Source: Hemileia vastatrix
Lineage: Eukaryota; Basidiomycota; Pucciniomycetes; Pucciniales; Zaghouaniaceae
DNA: 64,000 nt
Assembly (NCBI GenBank): GCA_030280995.1
Contig: JASXTE010000019.1
Coordinates: 9,101,501-9,165,500, forward strand
Reading direction: 5' to 3'
The notes under the pieces were generated by a model. It made no database searches. It saw nothing but the letters and a program-made list of their open reading frames with translations, and had not been told where the DNA came from. Made by a program: the position numbers and the translations under genes. This document shows, piece by piece, positions 44,509 to 54,300 of the stretch (its first letter is position 1; every line of letters starts with the position of its first letter).

Positions 44509-45336
44509 TAACTCTCTTTTATTTTTTCTCCTCTTTTTTTTCTTTTTCTTTTCTTTCTTTTTTCCTTCTTCTCTCTAAAATCTAAAACGTCTTTACCTCT
44601 AAAAAATTCCTTATTCTTTGTTTTCTTTTCTTATTTCTTCTTTTTTCTTTCAAAAGTTTTTCAACCTTCTTTAAAATAAACAACTAAAATTAAATTAAAT
44701 TAAATTAAAATAAAATAAAAATAAAAATTCATAAAAAACTTTTAAATTTTCTTTAAATTTTCTTTTCTTTTCAATTTTCTATATACATTCTTTCCTTAAA
44801 AAATTCTTTTCTTCAAACTATCAAAATTTTTCATGAACACAACACAACAATCTTTCTCAAACTTCACTTCAACCTCTAAATCTCTCTTTTAAAAATTCTT
44901 CAAACAAATTACTTCTTTCTTTCAAATTCTTTTTTAAAAATTATTTCTTCTCTTCTTTTCTTTCTTTCTTTTAAAATAACCAATAAACTTCAATAAATAA
45001 AATTTCACAAATAAAAAAAAAAATTTTTTCATTAAATTTTCATTTCAAAATTGTTTCAATCAACTATATTTTTTTTCTCTCTTCTTCTTCTTATTTAAAA
45101 TTTTTTTCTTTTCAAAACTTAAAACTAAAATTTTTCTCTATTAAATTTTTTTTTCTCTCCTTTCAAAATTTCAAAACAAAAGTTAAATATTCTTTCTTTC
45201 TTTTTCTTTTTCTTTTCCTCTCAAAATCTTATAAAATAAATATTAATATTTCAATTAAAACAACAAAATAAAATAAATAAATACACAAATTGTTTCTACT
45301 TTTCTTTTCCTCTTTCTTTCTTTTTCTCCTTCCATT
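44509..45336 (-). other. Pyrimidine-rich tract between convergent genes of E3
   Basis: No gene. The plus strand is C/T- and A-rich, the counterpart of 8677-9629 in E2 read on the other strand. Confidence 0.6.
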
Positions 45337-46382
45337 TTAAATTTTTTCATGTATTTTCTCTCGAACCAATTTCTTCATCTTCTCCAAAATCACCCTTATT
45401 TCCTTCCTGCATTTCTCAAAAACCTTCTCCTCTCCTACTGGTACCACTTCCCTAATCTCCAGCAATTCTTCAGCCACGTAAAAGGAAGCAGCATCGTTAA
45501 TCTTGTCAACATCACCACTTAACTCTTCAACGAACCTAGTTCATCAACCCTGGCAAGGTTTCTTCGACCATACCTGGTCAAGAGTTTCTTCATTATCCTC
45601 CCTCGAGGCAATCACTGGTAAATTTTCTTCAGTAGGGATCAAAGACGCCGCTTCCACAATGGCCACTTCCACAGTAGTGGTTTCCACAATAGGAGCTCCC
45701 ACACTCAATGCTTCCACAATGACATCTGAATTCTAAACATATGGTCATCGGTAAAAAATTTTCTTTTGAAAAAAAATAATAAATAAATAAATAAAAATAA
45801 AATAAAATAAAATAAAATAAAAGGCAAACCTACTTCGAACACCGGATCAGCCTCTAGAAATAAGTTTGATGTGACTTCCACTGTCACTTCCTTTTCTTCA
45901 TCGTCATCTTTGTTGACCATCCGCCGCTTCTTTGGTGTCCGCCTTGAGATGGGGACTTCCTCCTCCTCTTCCTCCACCAATTCATCCACCTCTTCTTCCA
46001 CCCCTTGTTTTTTGCCCGTAGCTTGGGTTACCCAGGTTGACACGGTATCTTCAACCTCCTTGTCAACTCCTTCTAACTGATCATCCCCAACCAACACATC
46101 CCATATATCTTCGACCACTTCTTTGGTCTTTGGTATTACCCAGTACTTAGTTTTGGTAAACCATTTCTTGATGTCTGTGTTCTTTGAGAGGGAATCGCAC
46201 GTCACCGGTCTCCATTGGCAAAACTCACATTTCTGGCAAGGACCCCGTGTGGCCGTGCTTTCGACACAGAATTATTCCATTGACTCACAAGCCGTGCAGG
46301 CTTGGGAATACTGTTGGGTAATGAGCCCACCATCTGCTTTAGGGTGAGGAGGCATGGGAGTTGGAGTAGGGAAAGCTAACAT
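45337..46382 (-). pseudogene. Antisense accessory gene of E3: Zn2Cys6-like nuclear protein
   Basis: This is the homologue of the gene at 7741-8676. From the ATG at 46382 (MLAFPTPTPMPPHPKADGG) it has the same cysteine spacing C-x2-C-x6-C-x12-C-x2-C-x6-C; the Tyr before the third Cys has become TAA. The acidic segment is longer than in E2 and fully in frame, followed by PKKRR and the LFLEADPVFE block. A 101-nt intron (45833 to 45733, GTAGGT to TTTAG) sits at the same place and phase as in E2. Exon 2 carries an imperfect repeat of VGAPIVETTTVEVAIVEAA type, then two adjacent TGA codons where E2 has CGA and GGA, then the helical C-terminus. Conservation of Cys, the nuclear-signal-like motif and the intron between two copies supports a real protein-coding gene. 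Confidence 0.65.
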
Positions 46383-46457
46383 AATAATAATAATCAAGAG
46401 TTAAATAAAGGGAAGGTAGTGTGGGAATTATATGTCTCACGCTCAACGGAGCTTGCG

Positions 46458-46464
46458 TTTTATA
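46458..46464 (-). promoter_or_regulatory. TATA-like box for the antisense gene of E3
   Basis: TATAAAA on the minus strand, about 80 bp before the ATG at 46382 and 10 bp inside the 3' LTR boundary, matching TATAAGA at 7643 in E2. Confidence 0.55.
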
Positions 46465-46474
46465 CCTGGGCATC

Positions 46475-47280
46475 TGTCAGGCGCCACGTGACACTCGAGG
46501 CAAAAGCAGCTCATTAAATCAATAAAACAGAGGTCTAAATCCATACTCAAAGCGCAGAAAGTGTTTCTACCTTGCCACGGCAACTTCCCTTTGTGTACTC
46601 ACTATTCAACTGTGCTAATCTAAACTTTAAATCTAAATTAGTCAATTCTCAAAATTGTGTTTAGGCTTTTCTTCGATAAGCAATGCACAGTGCAATCTTC
46701 AATGCAATATTCCGCTAAAAGGTTTTATTAAATATCTGTGGGTTATTAAAAAGGCGGTAGTGAGCATGGACGGAATGAGTAGTGGAGGATTAAGGGGTTA
46801 ACGGATGTTAGTGAGGAGGGTCCAGGTGTAACGGGTGTAATTTTGGTGGTCTGTGGTGTGTGGAATGATGGATGGGTATGAGGTCAATGCAAGGAGGAGT
46901 AATATATATAAAAAGGGTTGGATTTTGGTTTGATGTTTTCTTTAGAATTAAATTATAAAACGTATTTATAGTTAATAGTGGTAAAAACTGCAAGTTAAAT
47001 CATTGTTATTATACATTTCCCTTTTCCCTCAATAATCATTTCTAAATTTAAATCTTTGATTGTTGAGTGTTACAACCCTTTGTGATATTCTAAGAATATT
47101 AGTATTACCTTAAAATATATTAAGATTCTTCTTGAATATAACTCAAAGCAGTAGTTCTTTCTTTGAGTCATCTTTGAATCACTTCCTCAAACAATTCCTC
47201 TGTGCTTTGAAGAAGTCTCTAAACTCCTCCTCTCACTTTCAGGATCACCCTCGACCTTGTGCGTAGGTTGTCTGGTGACA
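46475..47280 (+). repeat. 3' LTR of E3
   Basis: Starts TGTCAGGCGCC and ends GTGACA. It matches the left LTR with scattered substitutions. Confidence 0.92.
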
Positions 47281-47285
47281 TCTCC
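47281..47285. repeat. Target-site duplication of E3, right copy
   Basis: TCTCC, identical to 38815-38819; H1 sequence resumes here. Confidence 0.92.
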
Positions 47286-47990
47286 TTGGAATGGATATAT
47301 CCCCCTTTTTCCCCCTTTTGCTGCCTTATTTCCCCCTCCTTGGCTCACTCTAACCTCCCTTTTCTCCCTCTTTGGTCTCATCTCTCCCTTTCTACCCCTT
47401 GTTAGTCTCCTCATTTCCTCCCCTCTTTCATTCCTCTCCAACCCCCCTCCAAATCCCCTCCAAACCCCCCTTCAATCTGCCCCAAACCCCCCTTCAATCT
47501 GCCTCTAACCCCCCCTCCTATCCCCCCTCCTATTGCCCTCAAACCCACCTACCCCCCCTCTTCCTACTTAACAATTTGTTACCAAATCATTAAGTAGGAA
47601 CAGGGGGGGTGGATTGGGGGGAATTCAAGGTTGATAGGAGGGGGGATTGGGGGGGGATTGGGGGGGATAGGAGGGGGATTGGAGGGGTGGTTTGGGGGGT
47701 TATGAGGGGGATAGGAGGGGTGATTGGAGGGGGTGGTTGGGGGGGTTATGAGGGGGATTGGGGGGAATTGGAGGGGGAATTGGGAGAGTTTGGAGGGGGT
47801 GATTGGAGGGGGGATTTGGGGGAATCTGAGGGGGATTGGGGGGGTTATGAGGGGGGATCGGGGGGGTTATGAGGGGGATTGAAGGGGGGTGATCAGGGGG
47901 GGTTTGGGGAGGTTTGAGGGAGTTTATACAAGGGTTTTGGGCAGGTGGGACGGGGGTTTGGAGGGGGGAAGGGATAAAAAAAAATTTCAC
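47286..47990. repeat. C-rich / G-rich inverted arms in H1
   Basis: Up to about 47570 the plus strand is packed with CCCC-CCCCCC runs in units like CCCCTCCAAACCCCC. After a small palindromic centre (CCTACTTAA ... TTAAGTAGG, 47560-47600) the same strand is packed with G runs (GGGGGGATTGGGGG) to about 47965. The two arms are roughly complementary, so a long imperfect hairpin is possible, and the G strand of each arm has quadruplex potential. Open frames here only reflect the repeat. Confidence 0.75.
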
Positions 47991-48004
47991 AGTTTTTTTT
48001 AATT

Positions 48005-48302
48005 GTTTTTTTTGTTTTTTTTTCAGAAATTTAAAAAAAAATATTCTTCAAGTTCAAGTAAAATAAAAAAATTTCTTATTTGTCTTTTGAGGAAATTTTT
48101 TTTTAATTTAAATTAAGTGAGTTTTTTTTTAATGTATAATTTTGGGTATTTGAAAAGTAAAAAATTTTTATGTAGAATTTTTTTGGTTTTTTTTTTCAGA
48201 AATTTAAAAAAATATTCATCAAGTTCAAGTGAAATAAAAAAAATTCTTATTTGTCTTTTGAGGAAATTTTTTTTAATTTAAATTAAGTGAGTTTTTTTTT
48301 AA
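48005..48302 (+). repeat. Tandem duplication of a 170-180-bp T/A-rich unit
   Basis: Two copies begin TTTTTTTTTCAGAAATTTAA and include TTGTCTTTTGAGGAAA and AATTTAAATTAAGTGAG. Copy 1 continues into AATGTATAATTTTGGG; copy 2 is cut by H2 at exactly that point and resumes at 55666. It serves as an internal empty-site control for the H2 insertion. Confidence 0.85.
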
Positions 48303-48370
48303 TAGGGGGTGTCAGTTCTGGCAAATCTGCACTTACAAATCCGCACTTATCTAAGTGCGGATTTCCAAAA
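48303..48370. repeat. H2 terminal repeat and subterminal palindrome
   Basis: Right after the terminal repeat lies AAATCCGCACTTA, two bases, then its exact inverse TAAGTGCGGATTT (about 48339-48366). Related TCCGCACTT motifs recur at the ends of H1. Such subterminal repeats are typical transposase-binding sites. Confidence 0.6.
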
Positions 48371-48590
48371 CACACTAGCCCCAATACTGGTGGATTTCAA
48401 AATGAAATAAGTTACTTATTTCACTCAAATCCGCACTTTCTCAACCAAAAGTGCTGATTTCACCATCAAGTCCCATTTCACTGATTTGTCAGCATCATCC
48501 CATTCATACACAGCACTCTGCAGCATAACACTTCATAACTCAAAACATTGTACATCATTTACATCTTCATATCATATCATATAAGAGTTA

Positions 48591-49443
48591 TGCCTTCCTT
48601 TCTCCCAATCTTTGCCCCAATCATCATCATCATTCCAACCATCTACCTCCCCCTAATCTCTACCACCAAGCTCCTACTCACTCTCCTGATTCCCCTTCAC
48701 CTTCAACACAGCATGTCTGTCAATCCTCTCTTTCTCCCATTTCCAGCCTCAATTCCATTCAAGTAAATAGTCGCTCACCATCTCCAAGTCCTCTTTCCCA
48801 TAAATCTTTTGTTTTCAAAATTGGGTTCTGTCTTCAAAGCTCCCTTCACTAAGTCTGTTTCCCTGAGTAAGTCTGTTTACTAATGGTATCAGGCTGTGAT
48901 GGATCATGTTTGTTTTTTTCTCTCTCTCTCTTCAGGATCCAATAATTCTTATGGTCATCGAGCCTACAGTCAATCAACTCTTGATTGTGCTACTAAAATA
49001 CCATTTGTCTCAAACCTTTCCTCTATTGGCGGTAAAAATTTTCAGTCTGTTTCTTTGTTCCTTTTATGATTTCAATCACTTTAGGTAGACTCATTCTCAT
49101 TGTTCATTGTTAGTGAACAAATACCCAGCTATGCCCAATCAACCAAGTTGGAACTCCAATCTCCCCCTGAACATTTACCTTCCATGCCCACCATTTCTTC
49201 TAAATCAAAGACTGTTGATGATGATCCATTCCACCCCAAACTTCCTGAAGAATTATCACCCGCCAAAAGAATTGTAAGAGACACATTAATGCAAGGTACT
49301 TTACAGGTTGTCAACGGCATTGATACCATGACTAGTCGTGCTTCAAATCACGTGTTGGATCACTCACCTCCAATAATGTCTGAAAAATTATCATCCCATC
49401 CAGTTTCCCGCGGAGTTAAAGCTGGAACCTATATACAGCAATG
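48591..49443 (+). pseudogene. H2: Ser/Pro-rich coding remnants
   Basis: Not recognised. From the ATG shared with H1, one frame gives His/Pro/Ser-rich sequence. A CTCTTCAG acceptor (about 48935) opens an exon (SNNSYGHRAYSQSTLDCATK), a GTAAAA donor follows at about 49030, and the next segment (49100-49443) is a Ser/Pro-rich frame with LPEELSPAKRIVRDTLMQG in the middle. The splice-like boundaries suggest fragments of a spliced gene with a mostly disordered product. Confidence 0.4.
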
Positions 49444-50666
49444 AGGAACTGGGAGTAAAAATAAACAAGAAATCAGGTAATAGCTCAAAAACTTTTCCTT
49501 CATTATTCAGTCATGACTTGAAGGTATTATCCCTTGTTAATCATAATTTTTATCAATTGTGCTGGTCTACCTTGTGGCAAGTAGGTTGTTTTTTTGTCCT
49601 TCAATGCACATATAATTATCTTTTTCTTGAACTAAAGTTTCATTTTACTCTTTTTGCACATTCTTCAAACAGCAATTGAATCTGATGGGACATGCATTCT
49701 CCCCAGCGATGAAAACGTTAGTCAACAAAATTTTGCCTTGTCAAGGTCAATATGCTTGTAAATTGCTGTGGGCTGTCACTCACACCCTGAGTAGTAAATC
49801 CGAAAATTGAAGAATGGTATGATGAACATCATGAGTTGGATGATGAAATTCGCTATCATTCTCATTATAGTGATGATGATTATAATGATTCAATTTATTC
49901 CCACAAGGAGGAAGCCTACACGAATTTTTGTATCAATAAGGGTGATCTTGATTGGAAGGAGTGCTGTAAACTATTTCACAAAATTCTGAAATCATGTGTG
50001 AACTGGAAAATTGGCATGTCCCTGAAACATACTCATAGAGCATTCTTTATGCAATTTATTTGATCTATATTCAATTTCCCTCAAACTTCTTAATATTTTT
50101 TTCCTTATGTTTTTATCAAAGTAAGTGACCACTCCTTTTTCTTTTTCATGCCTATGAATCTGATATATCTTTATTTCTATAAGTAATGCACACTCAAATA
50201 TATGTAGGACCCATTCCTGGATAATGGTGGACTTATTTAACTCCACTTGTTGTCATTTTCAGTATAGTTTTATGCCATTTTTTTTAAAAAAAAAGACAGA
50301 ATGAGGGCTAGGTTAGTTTGAGTTTCATTTACTTTTAGTTATAAGTTCTCTTGAAACCTACATTTCATTTCCCACCCAAAAAAAAAATTGAATTTGGTAC
50401 AGTGGTTACTAAGATATTGTTGACCTTATAAAAGTTGAGCCTTTTTTTTGCTTAACTATTACATCATTAGAAATGTAGACTTCTGAAATGCTTACTGATG
50501 ACTTGTTTTCTTGAATTTAATTGTGATTCACATTTATTTCCTTGAAGTCAATTACTTTATCTTTGTGTCTTAGTCTGAATGAGTTGTAGGAGTGATGAGC
50601 ATGGAGTGACTAGCAAGAGTGATGAGTGATAATTGAGGAGTGAATGCTAAGAGTGACTAGAAATAC
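49444..50666. other. H2 interior, mostly non-coding
   Basis: The only protein-like piece is 49800-50063, an acidic and aromatic-rich frame (KIEEWYDEHHELDDEIRYHS) of unknown type. The rest is T-rich intron-like sequence with several TTTTTAG and GTAAGT-like sites but no clear gene. Confidence 0.4.
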
Positions 50667-52421
50667 ATGACAATGGCCATTGACCATCTTCTGGCCAGCG
50701 TCCTGACTGGGGAAGTGGATCTCACTCAGCAGCACACGCTCAGCCATCTGGCCAGCCAGGCTCAGAGCATCACAGACCAGCTCAGGAGTCATTACAACAG
50801 TCAGCCAGTCGGTCTCTCTGACTTCCCCAACGCTGCACTTGCCCTCTTGGACCTGCTCACCAATGCTTCTTCCCTGCTGTTGATCCACTCGCTCCTCACC
50901 ATCAAGCAGCTGCTCCGTCTCATTGGAAACCTTGTCCATTCTCATGACCATAACAGGCTTCTCGCTATCCAGATCAATGCCCACAATATTCTCTCCATCA
51001 TCATCCCTTTTTTATCTCAAGCCTTTGTCAATCATCCCATTCATCACCATCAACTCATCTCCCAGATGATCGACATTGCTCTTGCTTCTCTCTTCAATCT
51101 CGCCTTCCAGTTTCATCCTGCTCAACTTGCTCTTCTCAACACTGGTATCCTTCTCCATCTCTTCAATCTCATCCTTCTTTCCCTCTCTCTTTCCAATCCG
51201 CCCCCTCAAAGACATACCCTTCTCTTTTCCTCCCTCCGATTGATCAATGAGTTGCTCTTTTCCAACAATTATCTTATAGCTACCTTTCCTTCTCATCATC
51301 ATCAATTTTTCCTCTCTCTCTGTGCTCCTATCCTTCACTTCCATTCAATCCTTCTCTCTTCATCATCTCCTCCTTCTGACTCTACCAGATTGATTGAATC
51401 CGTCATCATCGCTTCTCATCTGCTCGATCAACTCTAAGCCAATCTTCCCTCTTTCCAAGTCTCTCTCGCTACTCTCCCTCCTCTTCCCAATTATCTTCAT
51501 CTGCCCAAATCTCTCTCAACTACTGCTCCCTCTTTTCCTGAACCCGCTTTATTGTCTGTCATTGGTTGTTTGCTTCTCTTTATTTGCTTTGTAGATCCTC
51601 CTCCTCAATCTTGGTGGACTATAGAAGCCACTCGCCTTCTCTGTGCATCCATTCAAAGTCTATGTCTTATTTGTGCCCCAAAAGATCCTCCTGAATCATT
51701 TGATTTATTAAATGATGTTTCTTATAAGGTGGCGTTGGAACTTTTTTCTTGTGATTGTGCTTTATAACCAATTTCTGAATTGTTAAGAATGGGGCATGGG
51801 AATAATTTGATTCTGGTTAATGAAGCATTGGTTTCCTTGGAATTGATTGCTACTAGACTTCAGAATGGTGATTATTGTTTTTTTGTTTTTTTGTGTCTCC
51901 ATATTATCATTATAATGAAATATGATAGAATATTTATCTGGTTTGTCTTTGAGATAGCCAATTTGATGTCTCAAATTTTACTTGAGTCACATTATTCTGT
52001 TCAAGATGATAAACGACGATCAGATGATGACGATGATAATGATCATGATGATGGTAGTCATTCTAGGAAATGGACTCGGTCAATTGATTTTATTGTTTTT
52101 TGTCTTGTCGGAAGAGAAAGTTATGATTTAATTTGGAGTAAAATTGGTCAATTTGGAGAGACTGGTAAGGGTGATGGTGTAGTGACAAAAATGGGAGGTG
52201 CCAAAGAAGTAGCAACAGTAGCAACAGCTGAAAAACTAAGTGAAGAAGAAGAAAAAACTCCAGCAACAAATGAAGAAGTAGCACCAGCAACAGCAGCTGA
52301 AGTAGTAACTAAAGCAGAAGAAGCAATGACAACAGTTAAAGAAGTACCAACAACTGTGAACCTCCAAGATCTCAACATCAACTTTAGGGGTTTATTTTCC
52401 GACTACTTGGCATGGTCATGA
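50667..52421 (+). pseudogene. H2: captured ARM-repeat-like gene fragment
   Basis: A 256-codon frame (50667-51437) is all-helical and Leu-rich, with a block RLIGNLVHSHDHNRLLAIQ that resembles the armadillo repeats of Smg-GDS/Rap1GDS-like proteins (the family's Arg-Leu-Leu-Gly-Asn ... Asn-Arg pattern). After a stop it continues in another frame (PDPPPQSWWTIEATRLLCAS, 51600-51767) and, past another stop, in 51780-52421, which has an unspliced-looking insertion (about 51868-51950), an acidic stretch, another helical block and an Ala/Thr/Glu-rich low-complexity region. Its base composition is more GC-rich than its surroundings. It looks like a host gene piece caught by the transposon. The family assignment is tentative. 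Confidence 0.4.
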
Positions 52422-53030
52422 CCTATAAGTCTAGACCAAGAACATAAATTCATTCCGACACTCACTAGTCTTGTAGATTTTTCTCTCACTACTGGCTCAC
52501 ATTTTCAACCTTTCACAAAACAATTTGTTGTGGACATGATCAAAAACATGCCACTTCTTAAATCTTTTTGTTGCAATCATATATGTTCTGCCTACAGTGA
52601 ACTTCCTGCAAATAGTCAGAATGTAGATACTTACACTTCTCCTCTTGCTCTACATTTATCTAACCTCAAGAGCCTTAAAATTCTATGTTTAATAAACGCA
52701 GTGTGTGTTGATCTATCGTGGAGTAACCTTGCTTGGTATAATCACCTTGCACAGATTTTGTTTATTAATTGTAATCGATTTTCAGAACGAGCCCTTCACA
52801 AACTTGTAGAGAAATGAATGTCTTCTTTAACTTCTTTAAAGTTCAAGTCAATGTACTCAGAAAACTCGGACGAGTTAATTTCCGTGGGTTGCTCAGAAGG
52901 AGATCAATCTTATTATGGGCTGCCTCATCTTGAGAATTCTACAGCAAGATTCAAGTTCCCTATCCCACTTCATCACAGTATTGTGCAAGCCAAAAGTCTT
53001 GGAATCTTCAGCCACTGGTCTTTTTTTTTC
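52422..53030 (+). pseudogene. H2: captured leucine-rich-repeat fragment
   Basis: The frame has repeats in the shape of LRRs: MIKNMPLLKSFCCNHI, LSNLKSLKILCLINAVCVDL, HLAQILFINCNRF and MSSLTSLKF, each 24-30 residues apart. One TGA (52815) interrupts it. This style resembles the LRR part of fungal F-box proteins, but no F-box is seen. It ends in a run of T then about 19 A at 53022-53050, a possible poly(A) scar or simple homopolymer. Confidence 0.45.
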
Positions 53031-53065
53031 AAAAAAAAAAAAAAAAAAACTTATACCATCAATTA

Positions 53066-53580
53066 ATCATCGGCCTTCTTACTCAACCTTGCAAGAAATT
53101 CCTTCATCTCCTTCCCTTGGACTTTCTTCAAAATCCTCCTTAACGCTTCCTACCTCAACCAATCAGTCGGTTAGTCCCCTCATCAACCCTTCCGACACCA
53201 CACTATCTACTCGAACTACCTCTTCTTCGCCAGTTCCTGTGACTCCTCCCACTAAAGCACATGTCGCTCCACCAAATCAATATTCTTGGTGTTCATTGTC
53301 CCTGGCTAAGATGGCTTCAAAATTGGCTCTTCCTCATGCTTCCACCAGTCCTTCAAACTTATCCCCAAAAAACAGCCCCAATAAAAGTGCTCCCCCTTCA
53401 CCTCACTCATGGAGTCCTCGTCCACGTTATACTTCCATGCTTGGTACTAAACCACTTGATTCATCTCACAGACCCCCCAAGCCAATCATTTCCACTTTAA
53501 AATATCATCCTGATTCTGAAAGCTGCTCTCCATCAAATTATGTTCCCAAAGTCATAGCATCTGGTAAGGTTTTCTTTTAA
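53066..53580 (+). CDS. H2: Ser/Pro/Thr-rich disordered segment
   Basis: An open frame of about 170 codons after the poly-A tract, nearly all Ser, Pro, Thr and Asn with short motifs such as SPHSWSPRPRYTSMLGTKP. It ends at GGTAAGGTTTTC, a likely splice donor, and a possible acceptor lies after the (TA)n run at 53618-53645. Function unknown; it may be the disordered N-terminal part joined to the oxygenase tail that follows. Confidence 0.4.
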
Positions 53581-53614
53581 TCTACTCATTCATTCACACA
53601 TACTAATTGTTTCT

Positions 53615-53617
<3 letters not shown>

Positions 53618-53645
<28 letters not shown>
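53618..53645. repeat. (TA)n microsatellite
   Basis: An uninterrupted TA dinucleotide run of about 13 units, probably inside an intron. Confidence 0.8.
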
Positions 53646-53647
<2 letters not shown>

Positions 53648-53649
53648 TC

Positions 53650-53872
53650 AACCAGAGCTAGACTATTGTCTGAACCACCTCTTGTTGTTCAAACCAATGT
53701 TAGACCAATGTCACTCTATACCACTTCAACTCCTTATAGTCCTCTTTCTAGGACGTCGGCAACAGGCCATTATGGGGCTCTGGAATCTTGTCAAGACGTC
53801 ACACATTTTGGTTGCTCTTTCCAGATCAGTCATAAGTTAATCCAACAAATAAACAAGTTAAAAAAAGAATAA
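53650..53872 (+). pseudogene. H2: C-terminal remnant of the TET/JBP-like oxygenase
   Basis: After a Ser/Thr-rich start, the last 40 residues (LESCQDVTHFGCSFQIS and the Lys-rich end) are nearly the same as the end of the oxygenase in H1 at about 56735-56840. The nucleotide match continues about 300 bp past the stop into the spacer. The rest of the oxygenase domain is absent, so this is a truncated and fused copy. It keeps the second iron-binding His region. Confidence 0.65.
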
Positions 53873-54300
53873 AAAGGTAATAAATTTAAAAATTCTTTAG
53901 GTAGATTTAAAAAGTATGGGGATTTGTAGAGTCACCAAATATTTAATATTCTTCCATAAATTTTTAATAAATAAATATGATATTTCAATTTATGAAATTA
54001 AAGTAATGGGCCAACAACCATGTGTTGTATAAAATTTAATCATGACAACATTAATTTTGTTTCATGGGGTTCCGATAGCCTATACCTGTGGAAAGTCCCA
54101 AACCTAGTTTCTAGACTTGATCTGCATTTTGGAATGAGGAATTGTCATTACTTTAAAAGTAGTAAATTTGACATATCTTATTTATATATTAATTAATTTA
54201 TGTAATTATATTAAATTTTGATGACTTTCACCCTTTAATTCAATAAAATTCAGGGGAGGGTATTGCCAATTTTTTAAATCTGACATGTGAAATTGATGAC
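53873..54300. other. H2 spacer homologous to 56840-57300
   Basis: No gene; aligns with the H1 spacer, including a repeated AATAAAATGCAGGGGAGGG motif. Confidence 0.6.

Larger units (their letters stand above)
38820..47280 (+). mobile_element. Chromodomain Gypsy retrotransposon E3 (complete, decayed)
   Basis: LTRs at 38820-39627 (808 bp) and 46475-47280 (806 bp), TCTCC duplication on both sides. It has the same family, gene order and antisense gene as E2, in the opposite orientation. More than ten in-frame stops and frameshifts in pol show that it is older than E2. Several stops are TGA where E2 has CGA, for example after LLPH near 41658. Confidence 0.95.

Noticed and set aside
44509..45336. 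A coding region in the C/T-rich tract of E3
   Set aside because: Low complexity only; no frame matches the corresponding tract of E2.
47187..47990. Open frames of 70-96 codons in the C-run/G-run region
   Set aside because: They consist only of Pro or Gly repeats translated from simple sequence.
50610..51344. Minus-strand open frames opposite the ARM-like fragment
   Set aside because: The plus-strand frame is longer and has helical-repeat character; the minus-strand frames are Glu/Lys-rich shadows.
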